Positions 5,912 to 13,992 of a DNA stretch of 17,681 bases are shown one piece after another (positions within the stretch are counted from its first letter, which is position 1; each line of letters starts with the position of its first letter). The stretch is from JAYUHK01 sp043767025 (lineage in GTDB: Bacteria; Bacteroidota; Bacteroidia; Chitinophagales; Saprospiraceae): NCBI GenBank assembly GCA_043767025.1, contig JAYUHK010000179.1, positions 1 through 17,681 on the forward strand, written 5' to 3'. The notes below the pieces were generated by a model. That model worked only from the letters and a program-made list of their open reading frames with translations, did not search any database and was not told the DNA's origin. The translations under genes were made by a program, and so were the position numbers.

Positions 5912-7312
5912 TTAATATCCCAGTATTTTCAACATAGATTCGGCATTTTGCTCAGGCGCAGCCTGCCAGTCTAACAAGTCGCCCTTAAAATTTCTATCTA
6001 CCAAAATATGTTTTGGCGACGGGATAAGGCAGTGCTTGATGCCGCCGTACCCGCTCAAAGCGTCCTGATACGCACCGGTATGAAAAAATCCAAGATACAG
6101 AGGTTCGTCTTTGCCGTGTTCAAATTTGGGCATAAACACTTGGTTCATGTGCGTTTCGGAGTTATAATAATCCGAGTTGTCGCAACTAATCCCGCCGATA
6201 TTGATGCGTTGGTATTCGCGTTCCCAGTGGTTGATAGGCAATAAAATGAACCGCTCGCTAATTCCCCAAGCATCTGGCAGCGTGTTCATCAACGAATTAT
6301 CGACCATATACCAGAGTTCGGAGTCGTTTTGTTGCTTTTGTCCGATGACCGAAAAGATGGTCGCGCCGCTTTCGCCGACCGTGAATTTACCAAATTCTGA
6401 ATAAATATCGGGGTCTGGCACGCCTTCGTCCTCGCAAGCATCGTTGATGAGGCGCACGATTTCGTCCACCATATACTGATAATCGTACTCGGTACTCAAC
6501 GAATTGCGGATAGGCAAACCGCCGCCGATGTTGATGGCTTCGAGGTCAGGACAGATTTTTTTGAGTTGGCAATAAATTTTCAGCCCTTTTTTCAACTCGC
6601 TCCAATAATAAATCGTGTCTTTGATGCCCGTATCCACAAAAAAATGAAGCATTTTGAGTTTAAATTTTGGATTGTCGGCGATATTTTCTCTGTAATAATC
6701 CATTACTTCTGACTGCCGCAAGCCCAAACGCGACGTATAAAACTCAAAATTTGGTTCTTCTTCGGTCGCAATTCTCATTCCAATCTGTGTCACAGATTGG
6801 TGGATATATTTTTCATAATACGCAAGTTCGTCCTTGTTGTCCAACACGGGTATCACGTTAGAAAAGCCGTCGTTAATAAGGCTGCTAATTTTTTGGGCGT
6901 ACTCCACAGTTTTGTAGCCATTGTTGATGACCACCGTATTTTTATTGATTTTACCGCGCTCGTAGAGCCTCCGAATCAAGTCAATATCGAAAGAGGAAGA
7001 GGTTTCTAACTGCGTAATATTTTGTAAAACTTCGTCCAAAACGTACTTGAAATGAGAACTTTTGGTGCAATAAGAGTAAAAATATTTACCTTTATAGTTG
7101 TATTTTTCAATCGCAGACTCAAAAAGCTGATGTGCTTTCTGGATTTGCGAACCGATTTTGGGGAGATAAGTCAGCTTCAAAGGCGTTCCGTATTTTTTGA
7201 TAAGCTCATAAATCGGAATTCCGTTGAAAAATAATTTATTGTCTTCCAAACTGAATCCTTCTTGTGGAAAGTAAAATGTTTGGTCCACCAAATCAAAATA
7301 AGTATTTTTCAT
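5912..7312 (-). CDS. speA: Arginine decarboxylase (biosynthetic, PLP-dependent, Bacteroidota type)
   Basis: 466 residues, a fold-type III pyridoxal-phosphate decarboxylase. The expected order of motifs is present: YCTKSSH with the likely PLP lysine Lys84, SRLGL (194-198), LHFFVDTG (222-229), the phosphate-binding INIGGG (260-265), SEFGKF around Glu306, the substrate-side GGISCDNSD with Cys377-Asp378, and HTGAYQ (411-416). Length and sequence style match the ~460-residue proteins annotated as arginine decarboxylase in Bacteroidota, which differ from the longer E. coli SpeA. The reaction would convert arginine to agmatine in the cytoplasm, the first step toward putrescine and spermidine. No agmatine-processing gene is adjacent, so substrate preference (arginine versus another basic amino acid) rests on the family. 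A promoter lies about 70 bp upstream, and the gene is separated from the convergent receptor by a perfect hairpin. Confidence 0.82.
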   Translation of the reverse strand: MKNTYFDLVDQTFYFPQEGFSLEDNKLFFNGIPIYELIKKYGTPLKLTYLPKIGSQIQKAHQLFESAIEKYNYKGKYFYSYCTKSSHFKYVLDEVLQNITQLETSSSFDIDLIRRLYERGKINKNTVVINNGYKTVEYAQKISSLINDGFSNVIPVLDNKDELAYYEKYIHQSVTQIGMRIATEEEPNFEFYTSRLGLRQSEVMDYYRENIADNPKFKLKMLHFFVDTGIKDTIYYWSELKKGLKIYCQLKKICPDLEAINIGGGLPIRNSLSTEYDYQYMVDEIVRLINDACEDEGVPDPDIYSEFGKFTVGESGATIFSVIGQKQQNDSELWYMVDNSLMNTLPDAWGISERFILLPINHWEREYQRINIGGISCDNSDYYNSETHMNQVFMPKFEHGKDEPLYLGFFHTGAYQDALSGYGGIKHCLIPSPKHILVDRNFKGDLLDWQAAPEQNAESMLKILGY

Positions 7313-7380
7313 TAATTGTCAGTTAGTTCGCCAAAACGCTGGCTTTTTCTTGTGATTTTTTTTATTAAAAATTACCGCCG

Positions 7381-7407
7381 CAAAGATAGAGCTAAATCAA
7401 TTTCCAA
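7381..7407 (-). promoter_or_regulatory. Promoter of the arginine decarboxylase gene
   Basis: The reverse strand carries TTG (7405-7407), a 16-nt spacer, and TATCTTTG (7381-7388), matching TAnnTTTG fully. The spacer is one base shorter than the usual range. It lies 69 bp ahead of the ATG at 7312. Confidence 0.5.
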
Positions 7408-7454
7408 GCGGCTATTTCAGATTAATTTTTTGGTCATTTTTTATCAAAATGAGT

Positions 7455-8897
7455 CTATTTTTTCTTTTCTTTCTCTCTGCCTTCGATGAGTTTGTCCAAA
7501 ATATTTTCGTCCAACATTTGTTCAAAACTCACATTTTTCATCAATATTTCTTTGTCTTTTGCAATAACATACACTTTCGGAGTCGTCCGGACATCGTAAA
7601 TTTGAAAATATCGGGATCGAATAAATGAATCCGTGAGGTTGGTCATTTTGTCAAACTTGCGCTCATCTACGGACTCCCAACACTTGCCCACAGAGCCTTT
7701 ATCGGTACAAATCGTGATGACCTTGGTATTCTTTTTAGCATATTTTGCTTCAAATTCGACCATTTTTGGAGCAGTTTTTTTGCAATGTCCGCAGTCAGAA
7801 GCCCAAAAAATAAGCACATTGTAGTCGGCTGTAAGTTGGTCATAAAGCGAAGTCAAAGTGCTATCGCGCCGCTCCAAAGGAAAAAGTTGAGGCGCTTTTT
7901 TACCAATCAAAATCGGCTCCAAAGTCTCGGCATTTTTAACGATTTTGGCAGAGTCCTCCTTGCTTATCCAAGGAGCTTGACCGCTTGCATAATATTTTTT
8001 TGCGATATGAACATACACTGCGTCCATTCCTACCAAGTCACTTTTGGCATAATTATTTAAAAATTGAACGACATAATAATGATAAATATCATCGCTGGGC
8101 TTCATTTTTTCCAACAAATAATCTATCGCCACACTGATAGAATCGGGGTGTTGGGGTGTTAATTTACTGATAAAAAAATTGACCCGAGCGTCCAAAATAT
8201 TGGTGCGCATCAACCGGCTGTCCGCTAAATTCATATTATCAAAATAGTGCGCCCGATAGTACAAATATTTTTTCATCTGCACCTCTTTCTCGCTTCCTTT
8301 AAAGTCTGGAATCGAAACTTCTTTGGAGGAGTTGATGAGTGCGGCGACCATAGATTTTGGATTTTTTTCAGCCACTTTATTTTGATAATTTATCACATCT
8401 TCGTCCAATTTCGACATTTTTTGCTCTAAACTACTTTTTTCTTTTTCCTCTTTTGTTCGCCCAATTTGAGCCCGCAAAGAATCCGCATCGGGTCTTTTCT
8501 TGCTCAAATAAGTCATATAATTGTAAAAAAGTTCATTGGTAGGCGAGTTTTTGAACTTTAATTTTTCAAACAAATTGTTGTAATCGGTCTGGATAGAAAA
8601 ATTTTGGTCTTCTTTATCCACCAAAATTTCTAAAAACTTTTTATCTTTGAAAATGATTAGATAGATGCCTCCGGGAAGTTCCTCCGCGCCCTGAAAAATA
8701 AAAAAACCATCGGTGGTAACTTTTGCCGTATCTTTGATGTAAGTTTTATCTGCGAAACGATTGCCGAGATACAATTCAGATTCGGAATAATTATCAATTT
8801 TAACTTTGATTTGATACGCATTTTTTCCGAAAATAGCTGTATTTGCCATCAATAAAACGGAAAAAATTAAAATTTTACAAATAATATCTTTTATCAT
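7455..8897 (-). CDS. Secreted thioredoxin-like protein with DUF4369-like N-terminus
   Basis: 480 residues. An N-terminal hydrophobic segment (about 6-24) is a signal peptide or anchor, placing the protein in the periplasm. Residues ~27-110 resemble the beta-rich DUF4369 module seen in Bacteroidota (INNY/YLGN-type strands and a GGIYL strand). A helical middle (~115-325) resembles DUF5106-type linkers. Residues ~330-475 are a TlpA/ResA-like thioredoxin domain: GKKAPQL, then FWASDCGHCKKTAP with redox pair Cys369-Cys372, and TTPKVYVI with the cis-proline Pro440. Proteins of this build usually act as thiol-disulfide reductants or isomerases for secreted proteins. Two extra Cys (397 and 406) sit in the thioredoxin domain. 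The tail is highly basic (REKEKKK). It is divergent from the rhomboid gene across a 112-bp gap. Confidence 0.88.
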   Translation of the reverse strand: MIKDIICKILIFSVLLMANTAIFGKNAYQIKVKIDNYSESELYLGNRFADKTYIKDTAKVTTDGFFIFQGAEELPGGIYLIIFKDKKFLEILVDKEDQNFSIQTDYNNLFEKLKFKNSPTNELFYNYMTYLSKKRPDADSLRAQIGRTKEEKEKSSLEQKMSKLDEDVINYQNKVAEKNPKSMVAALINSSKEVSIPDFKGSEKEVQMKKYLYYRAHYFDNMNLADSRLMRTNILDARVNFFISKLTPQHPDSISVAIDYLLEKMKPSDDIYHYYVVQFLNNYAKSDLVGMDAVYVHIAKKYYASGQAPWISKEDSAKIVKNAETLEPILIGKKAPQLFPLERRDSTLTSLYDQLTADYNVLIFWASDCGHCKKTAPKMVEFEAKYAKKNTKVITICTDKGSVGKCWESVDERKFDKMTNLTDSFIRSRYFQIYDVRTTPKVYVIAKDKEILMKNVSFEQMLDENILDKLIEGREKEKKK

Positions 8898-9009
8898 AAA
8901 TTTAGGTTTTTAGTGTGTTTGTTTATTTCAAACGATTCAGAAATGCAAATTTCGTAACTTTTCGTGTCAATTAAAAATCTTTGCGTCTTATTTATAAATT
9001 ATTAACAAA

Positions 9010-9627
9010 ATGTCTTTAACTATTATTTTTATCGGTGTCACAATTTTGACCTCTTACGCATCTTTTCAAAACGAAGGATTGCTTCTCAAATTGCTTCACT
9101 CTCCTACACAAGAGTACCGAAATAAGGAACTTTACAGGCTTTTTACGTCTGGTTTTGTCCACGCCGATTGGGTGCATTTGCTCATCAATATGTTCGTTTT
9201 GTACCAATTCGGAGGGATTGTAGAAGATTATTATGGGTCACTATTTGGCGAAATAACCGGAGAAATATTGTATGCTTTTTTGTACCTTTTCGGTATTGTT
9301 TTTGCCAATTTGCCCACTTTTTTTAAGCACAAAGGCAACAGTCATTACTCCGCTTTGGGTGCTTCTGGAGCGGTGGCGGCGGTTGTTTTTGCATCTATTG
9401 TTTTCCAACCTTGGTCTATTTTGTTGATTTATGGCATTATTCCCTTGCCTGCTGTGATTGCAGGCGTTTTATATTTGCTGTATTCCAGTTACGCAGCCCG
9501 CAATGCCAACGATAATATTGGTCACGAAGCGCATCTTTATGGCGCAATTTTTGGATTCGCCTTTACCATTTTGTTAGACCCCGAACTTATTTATAACTTT
9601 ACAAATAAGGTAATAAACAAAATATAA
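9010..9627 (+). CDS. Rhomboid family intramembrane serine protease
   Basis: 205 residues with about six hydrophobic segments. Catalytic features are visible: HADWVHLLINM (oxyanion-side His56 and Asn60), GASGA with nucleophile Ser119, and HEAHLYGA with catalytic His175. The GxSx and AHxxG spacing matches the rhomboid family (PF01694). Rhomboids cleave transmembrane segments of client proteins within the inner membrane; the client is unknown. It is convergent with the putative lipoprotein gene, with only two bases between the stops and no hairpin. No confident promoter is visible: the best -7-like element upstream is AATCTTTG, one mismatch from consensus. Confidence 0.93.
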   Translation: MSLTIIFIGVTILTSYASFQNEGLLLKLLHSPTQEYRNKELYRLFTSGFVHADWVHLLINMFVLYQFGGIVEDYYGSLFGEITGEILYAFLYLFGIVFANLPTFFKHKGNSHYSALGASGAVAAVVFASIVFQPWSILLIYGIIPLPAVIAGVLYLLYSSYAARNANDNIGHEAHLYGAIFGFAFTILLDPELIYNFTNKVINKI

Positions 9628-9629
9628 AG

Positions 9630-10184
9630 CTATAATTTTTTCGATTTTTCCAATTTATCTGCTATTTTTTTTAATTCAACAGAATAATTTAAAGATACAC
9701 TTTTATATGGCATTGTACCCATATCCGCGATTTGGTTCGGCTGGTCGAATGACATAGATTTGGATTGCGCGCTCAATATTTTGCCATCTCCAAACGTCAC
9801 CATCAGCTCCGAAATACTCGGCTTTTTACCTTCGCTTTCTTTGAATAATTGCGAATAATTAGCGTATATCAGTTGTCCTTTTGTGAAGTAAAAACGGTTG
9901 GATTCGTTGCCTTTTTCGTATCCATTTTGCTCCTCTAATTTTACGATTTCGCCGTCGGCAGTCGTTATCACGAACCGTCCTTGTACGCCATTTTCATTAA
10001 AATTTTTTTCTACTTTCTGCACATTTTCTGCCGCTTCGAGCCGCGCTACGAAGATTTTTATCTCATCTTCTGTAAGAATACTTTTATTAACAAATTGTTT
10101 GTAATTGGAAATATCTACATTTTTTACTTGGTCACACCGAATAAAAAAAATAGAAATAAAAAGTAAATAAAATTGAAATTTCAT
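9630..10184 (-). CDS. Unrecognised putative lipoprotein
   Basis: 184 residues from the ATG at 10184. The N-terminus MKFQFYLLFISIFFIRC-DQ looks like a lipoprotein signal peptide ending at Cys17, but Arg immediately before the Cys is unlike the usual small residue of a lipobox, so lipidation is uncertain. The mature part is charged and mixed alpha/beta, with short strand-like pieces (GRFVITTADGEIV, NRFYFTKGQLIYANY, VSLNYSVEL). I do not recognise a family. The frame could open nine codons earlier at 10211, but the promoter -7 element covers that position, so the internal ATG is preferred and it also gives a proper signal peptide. The gene follows DUF4403 on the same strand with its own promoter and ends two bases from the rhomboid stop. 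Confidence 0.75.
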   Translation of the reverse strand: MKFQFYLLFISIFFIRCDQVKNVDISNYKQFVNKSILTEDEIKIFVARLEAAENVQKVEKNFNENGVQGRFVITTADGEIVKLEEQNGYEKGNESNRFYFTKGQLIYANYSQLFKESEGKKPSISELMVTFGDGKILSAQSKSMSFDQPNQIADMGTMPYKSVSLNYSVELKKIADKLEKSKKL

Positions 10185-10208
10185 AATTAATTGTTTGAAA
10201 AATTTTGA

Positions 10209-10241
10209 CAAATTTAAGAAAAATTTGGAGATTAATCCAAA
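10209..10241 (-). promoter_or_regulatory. Promoter of the putative lipoprotein gene
   Basis: The reverse strand reads TTTG (10238-10241), a 21-nt spacer and TAAATTTG (10209-10216), a full match to the Bacteroidota consensus. The -33 box overlaps the last codons of the DUF4403 gene. The -7 element overlaps the longer possible start of the lipoprotein frame (10211), which supports the ATG at 10184. Confidence 0.6.
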
Positions 10242-11647
10242 CCTTTTACCAACAAACTTAGTTTTCCTATCGAATTGATGACCACCCGAATTGAGCCGGG
10301 AGTCAAGTGTATGTCGTCAATACTCACATGATCCAAGTTGCCTTTCATCACAATATTGTTCGTGAACTGGTAGTTTTTTAGTTTTTCTTGCACCAAATTT
10401 TGCATCTCTTTCATTTTATCTCCGACCGGAATTTTAATAGCATTTTGCATTTTTTTGGCAATGCCTCGATGAAAAAGCCACGCTGCACTTTTCATCAAAA
10501 AGTTTTTAGATTCGAGTTCAAAATCCACATCTTTCATTTCTATTGAACTCGTGACAGGGTTGAAAAAAGGTTTTCCTGTCAAAAAAATATTTCCGTTCAG
10601 GCTTCCAGAAAGTTTTGTGTTGATGACCATTTTTTCTCCCTGCCCATAAATATGCAAATCTTCGACTGTCACATTTTTGCCATTTTGTTCAAATTTTTGC
10701 CCTACCATTATTTTTTGACCAATCACTTCTGCCTCCGAATACGGTATGTCTGTGAGCAAATTTATCGAAAAAGAGTCTAAATTCGTCGCTGGAGCAACCA
10801 TATAAGGAGGTAAAACCGAATTTTCTCTAAAAAAAGGCTTCGTTCCCATCGAAACGTCCGAAATAGTTTCCAAGCTAATCGTGCTTTTTATGTCATTTCC
10901 GTCTGTCACTAAAGGCGACATAGTCATATTTTTTGGGGTCAATTTCACCCACATTTTGTAGTCTGGCGACATCAAAATTGGCTTTTGCATCGTATTCCAC
11001 GTTTCTTGGATATTTTTTTTCAAGTCCAAAGAAGATTTTACCTGCGCATCAATCGCCGCCGCCAACTTATATTTGCTTTTATCTATCACCACGTCCGCCA
11101 AATAGCGAATCGGAACGTCAAAACCAGTCATTTTCATCACAGGAGCTTTGTTCCATTCGTAGCTTTCTACGTGTGTTTTTGTTTCCAACGACCAGTCGTC
11201 TTTGACCAAAAAGTCTGTCACAAATTTGATGGTAATTTCTCCGGTGCCCTCCAATTCTGTGAAGGCTACTTTTTTCTTCAACCAAATATTGAGCGGCACA
11301 GTATAGTTAATCTGCTGCCCATAAAAACCAATCCGAATATCCTGTGTTTTCAACACTTTTACCATCAAATTATCATTATCGTTGTCTGTATAACTGTAGT
11401 CTTCATACAGCGCGCCGACGATTTTTTTATTAATACTTTGCTCCAATTCCCAACGGTCAATATTGAGTGGAATATTTAATTTCGACAAAATCGGTGTCAC
11501 ATTAAAGTCATTGTAAATCTCAATTGGCTTGCTTGGCATAGAATCATTCGTGGTTTGTGAAAGAGCTATTTTTGAAAATAAAAGCAAAAAAAATATACCT
11601 AAAAAGTGATAAATTCTGCCTAATTTTGATGTCGAATAAATATTCAT
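10232..11647 (-). CDS. DUF4403 family secreted protein
   Basis: 471 residues. A signal peptide spans about 1-30 (hydrophobic HFLGIFFLLLFSKIALSQ). The remainder matches my knowledge of DUF4403, a Bacteroidota/Proteobacteria family of about 450-residue proteins of unknown function. Visible pieces are LNIPLNIDRWELEQSINKKI near residue 57 with an acidic Asp/Asn run (YTDNDNDNL) after it, LSGSLNGNIFLTGKPFFNP near 350, and an amphipathic Lys-rich helix (GIAKKMQNAIKIPVGDKMKEM) near 400. The alternation of long strands with amphipathic helices could suggest a lipid-binding fold, but this is only inference. It starts 19 bp from the divergent esterase gene, so its promoter must lie in or near the esterase 5' end, where I see no consensus match. 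Confidence 0.85.
   Translation of the reverse strand: MNIYSTSKLGRIYHFLGIFFLLLFSKIALSQTTNDSMPSKPIEIYNDFNVTPILSKLNIPLNIDRWELEQSINKKIVGALYEDYSYTDNDNDNLMVKVLKTQDIRIGFYGQQINYTVPLNIWLKKKVAFTELEGTGEITIKFVTDFLVKDDWSLETKTHVESYEWNKAPVMKMTGFDVPIRYLADVVIDKSKYKLAAAIDAQVKSSLDLKKNIQETWNTMQKPILMSPDYKMWVKLTPKNMTMSPLVTDGNDIKSTISLETISDVSMGTKPFFRENSVLPPYMVAPATNLDSFSINLLTDIPYSEAEVIGQKIMVGQKFEQNGKNVTVEDLHIYGQGEKMVINTKLSGSLNGNIFLTGKPFFNPVTSSIEMKDVDFELESKNFLMKSAAWLFHRGIAKKMQNAIKIPVGDKMKEMQNLVQEKLKNYQFTNNIVMKGNLDHVSIDDIHLTPGSIRVVINSIGKLSLLVKGLD
11621..11628 (+). promoter_or_regulatory. -7 promoter element of the esterase gene
   Basis: TAATTTTG is a full match to TAnnTTTG, 38 bp before the esterase ATG and inside the first codons of the divergent DUF4403 gene. 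No TTG box is seen at the usual distance upstream. Confidence 0.4.
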
Positions 11648-11666
11648 AAATTTAATATAAAAAAGT

Positions 11667-12503
11667 TTGATGATAATTAATATTTTGAAAATTTCAATCT
11701 TGGTTAGTTTGGTACAAGTCGCTGATTGTCAGAGCGTTGCGCCAAAAATCAAACAAGATAATAAAGTGTATAGCCCTGCGATGCACAAAGATATTCCAGT
11801 TTCGTTGGTTTTCCCAAAATCTTACGATAGCAATTTAGAAAAACGCTTTCCCGTCGTCTATTTATTGCACGGTTATAGTGGAAATTATAAAGATTATCTC
11901 ACCGACGCGGAAGATATTCAAAGTTTGTCGGATAAAAACAATGCTATTTTCGTCTGTCCCGACGGCGGTTTTGGCAGTTGGTATTTTGATAGTCCGATTG
12001 ATTCTAATTTCAAATATGAAACTTTTATTATTTCTGAATTAGTGACATGGATAGATAACAATTTAAGAACTTTGAAAGATAAAAATTTTCGTACTATTGG
12101 CGGTTTGAGCATGGGTGGTCACGGAGCGTTGTACCTTGCTATTCGTCACCCAAACGTATTTTCAGCAGCTGGTAGTATGAGTGGCGGAGTAGATTTTCGT
12201 CCATTTCCCAACGAGTGGGATATTAAATTAAGGTTGGGAAAATATGCGAACAATAAAGAAATGTGGTCAAAAAACTGTGTCACAGAAATGATAAATCAAA
12301 TTCCCAAAAATCTACGGATTTCGGTAGATTGTGGTCGCCAAGATTTCTTTTTGGAAGTAAATCGCAGCTTTCACCAAAAACTTCAAGCGGCGCAAATTAC
12401 GCATCGCTATGAGGAATCCGAAGGTGCGCACGACTGGACTTATTGGGACAAATCTTTGCCGCTTATGCTGACTTTTCTCTGTCAAGATTTTCCCAAAAAA
12501 TAG
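11667..12503 (+). CDS. Secreted esterase (PF00756, EstA/FrmB-like alpha/beta hydrolase)
   Basis: 278 residues. The hydrophobic N-terminus (1-20, followed by Cys21) suggests export; VADC is a poor lipobox, so a plain signal peptide is as likely. The core matches the esterase D/FrmB-type family: PVVYLLHGYSG (62-72, oxyanion region), GGLSMGGHGA with nucleophile Ser148, DCGRQDFF with the acid Asp226, and EGAHDWTYW with catalytic His255. Relatives include S-formylglutathione hydrolases and the feruloyl/acetyl-xylan esterases found in Bacteroidota. Export argues against a formaldehyde role here and for an envelope or extracellular ester substrate. A second Met at position 2 could be the start. The last 41 bp overlap the 3' end of the opposite-strand oxidoreductase gene. 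Confidence 0.9.
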   Translation: MMIINILKISILVSLVQVADCQSVAPKIKQDNKVYSPAMHKDIPVSLVFPKSYDSNLEKRFPVVYLLHGYSGNYKDYLTDAEDIQSLSDKNNAIFVCPDGGFGSWYFDSPIDSNFKYETFIISELVTWIDNNLRTLKDKNFRTIGGLSMGGHGALYLAIRHPNVFSAAGSMSGGVDFRPFPNEWDIKLRLGKYANNKEMWSKNCVTEMINQIPKNLRISVDCGRQDFFLEVNRSFHQKLQAAQITHRYEESEGAHDWTYWDKSLPLMLTFLCQDFPKK

Positions 12504-13554
12504 AGTCGTATTTTGCAATGTCCACCTCTTGCATCAGTGGTTTTTTGTCGAACACAAAGTCGCACAAATGCGCTGAAAAGTATGGCGCAAGAGCAGTACC
12601 TTTCGTTCCTAAACCATTGAAAATCAATAAGTTACTATACTTTGGATGCTTGCCTAAAAAAGGTCTTCGAGTCTTGGTACTTGGACGAATTGCGGCTTTA
12701 TGATGCACTATTTCGTAAGGAACACCCAAAATTTCGGCTAATAAATTGACCAAATCTGTATAACCTGATTCAGAAGGCATATCATCCTGAAAATTCCAAT
12801 AATTTCCAGCTCCAACCCAATAATTATTATTTTTTTGTTGATTTATTAGAATATTATTTTTTTTATAAATTTTATTACTCTCGAAATTTGGTATTTTAAT
12901 CTCAAAGATTTCGCCTTTGGTGACTTCAAAAGGTAGATAATTGAAAAATGGATTGAAACGAACCTGCTGACCTTCACAGAAAATAATTTTATCAGCAATT
13001 ATATTTTTATAACTAATTGATTTTGAATGTATTACTAAAGTTTCAAAGTCAAATTTTTCTTCTAACAAGAGATTTTTTTGGTCTAAAAATTCTCTATATT
13101 TTGTTATCAATGCACTCAAATCAACGCGCGCACCAAGAATTTCGGAGTACGCAAATTCTGGTCTTACTACCGCTTCCCAACCGTCTAAACTTACGTTTTT
13201 TTCTACAAAATACGCCAACTCTTCCCTAACACTTCTGCTGATCCATTCGTTTTCGTCGGCTGCATTTGGCAAAGTACGAATAATATTTTTTGGCTCTAAA
13301 AGTTCACAGTTTAGCTCAATCTCTAAATTTTTGTAGGTCACAAAAGCACTTTTTAGCAACTCATCAATCAGCCAACTTTTTACGATTCTTTTTCCGGTGA
13401 TTGGGTTAATTATACCCGCCGCTACCAATGATGACGAAGACCGATGAAAATCGTCTATGACTAAAATTTTTTGTCCAGATAAAATTAATTGTGCCGCCAT
13501 AAGTGTCCCAGCAAGCCCTTGACCGACTATTATAAAATCTATTTTTTTATTCAT
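12463..13554 (-). CDS. FAD-dependent oxidoreductase (DAO family)
   Basis: 363 residues from the ATG at 13554. The dinucleotide-binding motif GQGLAG (11-16) is followed by VIDD at the end of strand 2 and by SSLVAAGIINPITGKR (41-56), typical of D-amino-acid/glycine-oxidase-like and MnmC C-domain-like enzymes. The C-terminal AAIRPSTKTRRPFLG and FNGLGTKGTALAP stretches fit the second FAD-contact region. These enzymes oxidise amines or amino acids with FAD; the substrate cannot be inferred, and the MnmC methyltransferase domain is absent. The frame extends six codons upstream, but the ATG at 13554 matches the family start and overlaps the end of the MmcQ/YjbR gene by 8 bp (ATGAATAA), implying translational coupling. 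The 3' end overlaps the esterase by 41 bp tail to tail. Confidence 0.88.
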   Translation of the reverse strand: MNKKIDFIIVGQGLAGTLMAAQLILSGQKILVIDDFHRSSSSLVAAGIINPITGKRIVKSWLIDELLKSAFVTYKNLEIELNCELLEPKNIIRTLPNAADENEWISRSVREELAYFVEKNVSLDGWEAVVRPEFAYSEILGARVDLSALITKYREFLDQKNLLLEEKFDFETLVIHSKSISYKNIIADKIIFCEGQQVRFNPFFNYLPFEVTKGEIFEIKIPNFESNKIYKKNNILINQQKNNNYWVGAGNYWNFQDDMPSESGYTDLVNLLAEILGVPYEIVHHKAAIRPSTKTRRPFLGKHPKYSNLLIFNGLGTKGTALAPYFSAHLCDFVFDKKPLMQEVDIAKYDSIFWENLDREKSA

Positions 13555-13906
13555 TTTGTGACAAAATTTCACGTTCTTTCTTCGTCAATCCTTTTACTAC
13601 CATATCGTAGGAGTGGTCTATCAACTCAAATAAAAATTTATTGCCCAGACTTCCCTCACAATCTACGGTGTTCCAATGTTTTTTATTCAGATGAAAACCG
13701 GGCGTGATTTCTGAATGTTGCTCCCTCAATTCTTCCGCACGCTCGGGGTCACATTTGAGGGAAGCACTCAAAATTTCGCGGTCTAAACTGACGATAGCAA
13801 ACATTTTGCCGACCACTTTGAGTACCAAAGTCGTTTCGCCGAAAGGAAAAGTTGCTTCAGTAGCTTTTTTTGATAGACAATAATTAGAAAATTCTTCAAT
13901 ATTCAT
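13547..13906 (-). CDS. MmcQ/YjbR family DNA-binding-like protein
   Basis: 119 residues, the usual length for the MmcQ/YjbR family (PF04237, CyaY-like double-wing DNA-binding fold). Diagnostic pieces are FPFGETTLVLKVVGKMFAI (20-38), LKCDPERAEELREQ (50-63), PGFHLNKKHWNTV (69-81) and a C-terminal IDHSYDMVVKGLTKKER. Function in the cell is poorly known; DNA binding is inferred from fold in the literature. It is the first gene of a two-gene unit with the FAD oxidoreductase (8-bp overlap). Its promoter lies some 87 bp upstream and shares the divergent region with tRNA-Arg/acs, leaving an ~80-nt leader that contains a nested inverted repeat. Confidence 0.9.
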   Translation of the reverse strand: MNIEEFSNYCLSKKATEATFPFGETTLVLKVVGKMFAIVSLDREILSASLKCDPERAEELREQHSEITPGFHLNKKHWNTVDCEGSLGNKFLFELIDHSYDMVVKGLTKKEREILSQNE

Positions 13907-13921
13907 TACTTTTGTGTGTTG

Positions 13922-13973
13922 GGAATAGATTAGAAACGTGTCTAAAATAAACTGTTTACTTTTTTTCTATTCC
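13922..13973. promoter_or_regulatory. Nested inverted repeats between MmcQ/YjbR and tRNA-Arg
   Basis: GGAATAGA (13922-13929) pairs exactly with TCTATTCC (13966-13973). Inside lie TTAGAAACGTGTCTAA (13930-13945), a 16-bp near-perfect dyad with only one mismatched symmetric pair, and TAAACTGTTTA (13948-13958). Read as RNA in the MmcQ leader this could fold as a three-way junction; read as DNA, the 16-bp dyad has the size of a repressor operator. Neither role is proven. Confidence 0.45.
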
Positions 13974-13992
13974 TTGCTTGAAAATATATTCA

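Noticed and set aside
10985..11479. 164-codon forward frame inside the DUF4403 gene
   Set aside because: Antisense shadow of a gene with a signal peptide and family similarity; the product looks random and cysteine/histidine-rich by chance.
12463..13554. MnmC (tRNA-modification) assignment for the oxidoreductase
   Set aside because: Only the FAD/DAO domain is present and there is no methyltransferase domain; the general family name is safer.
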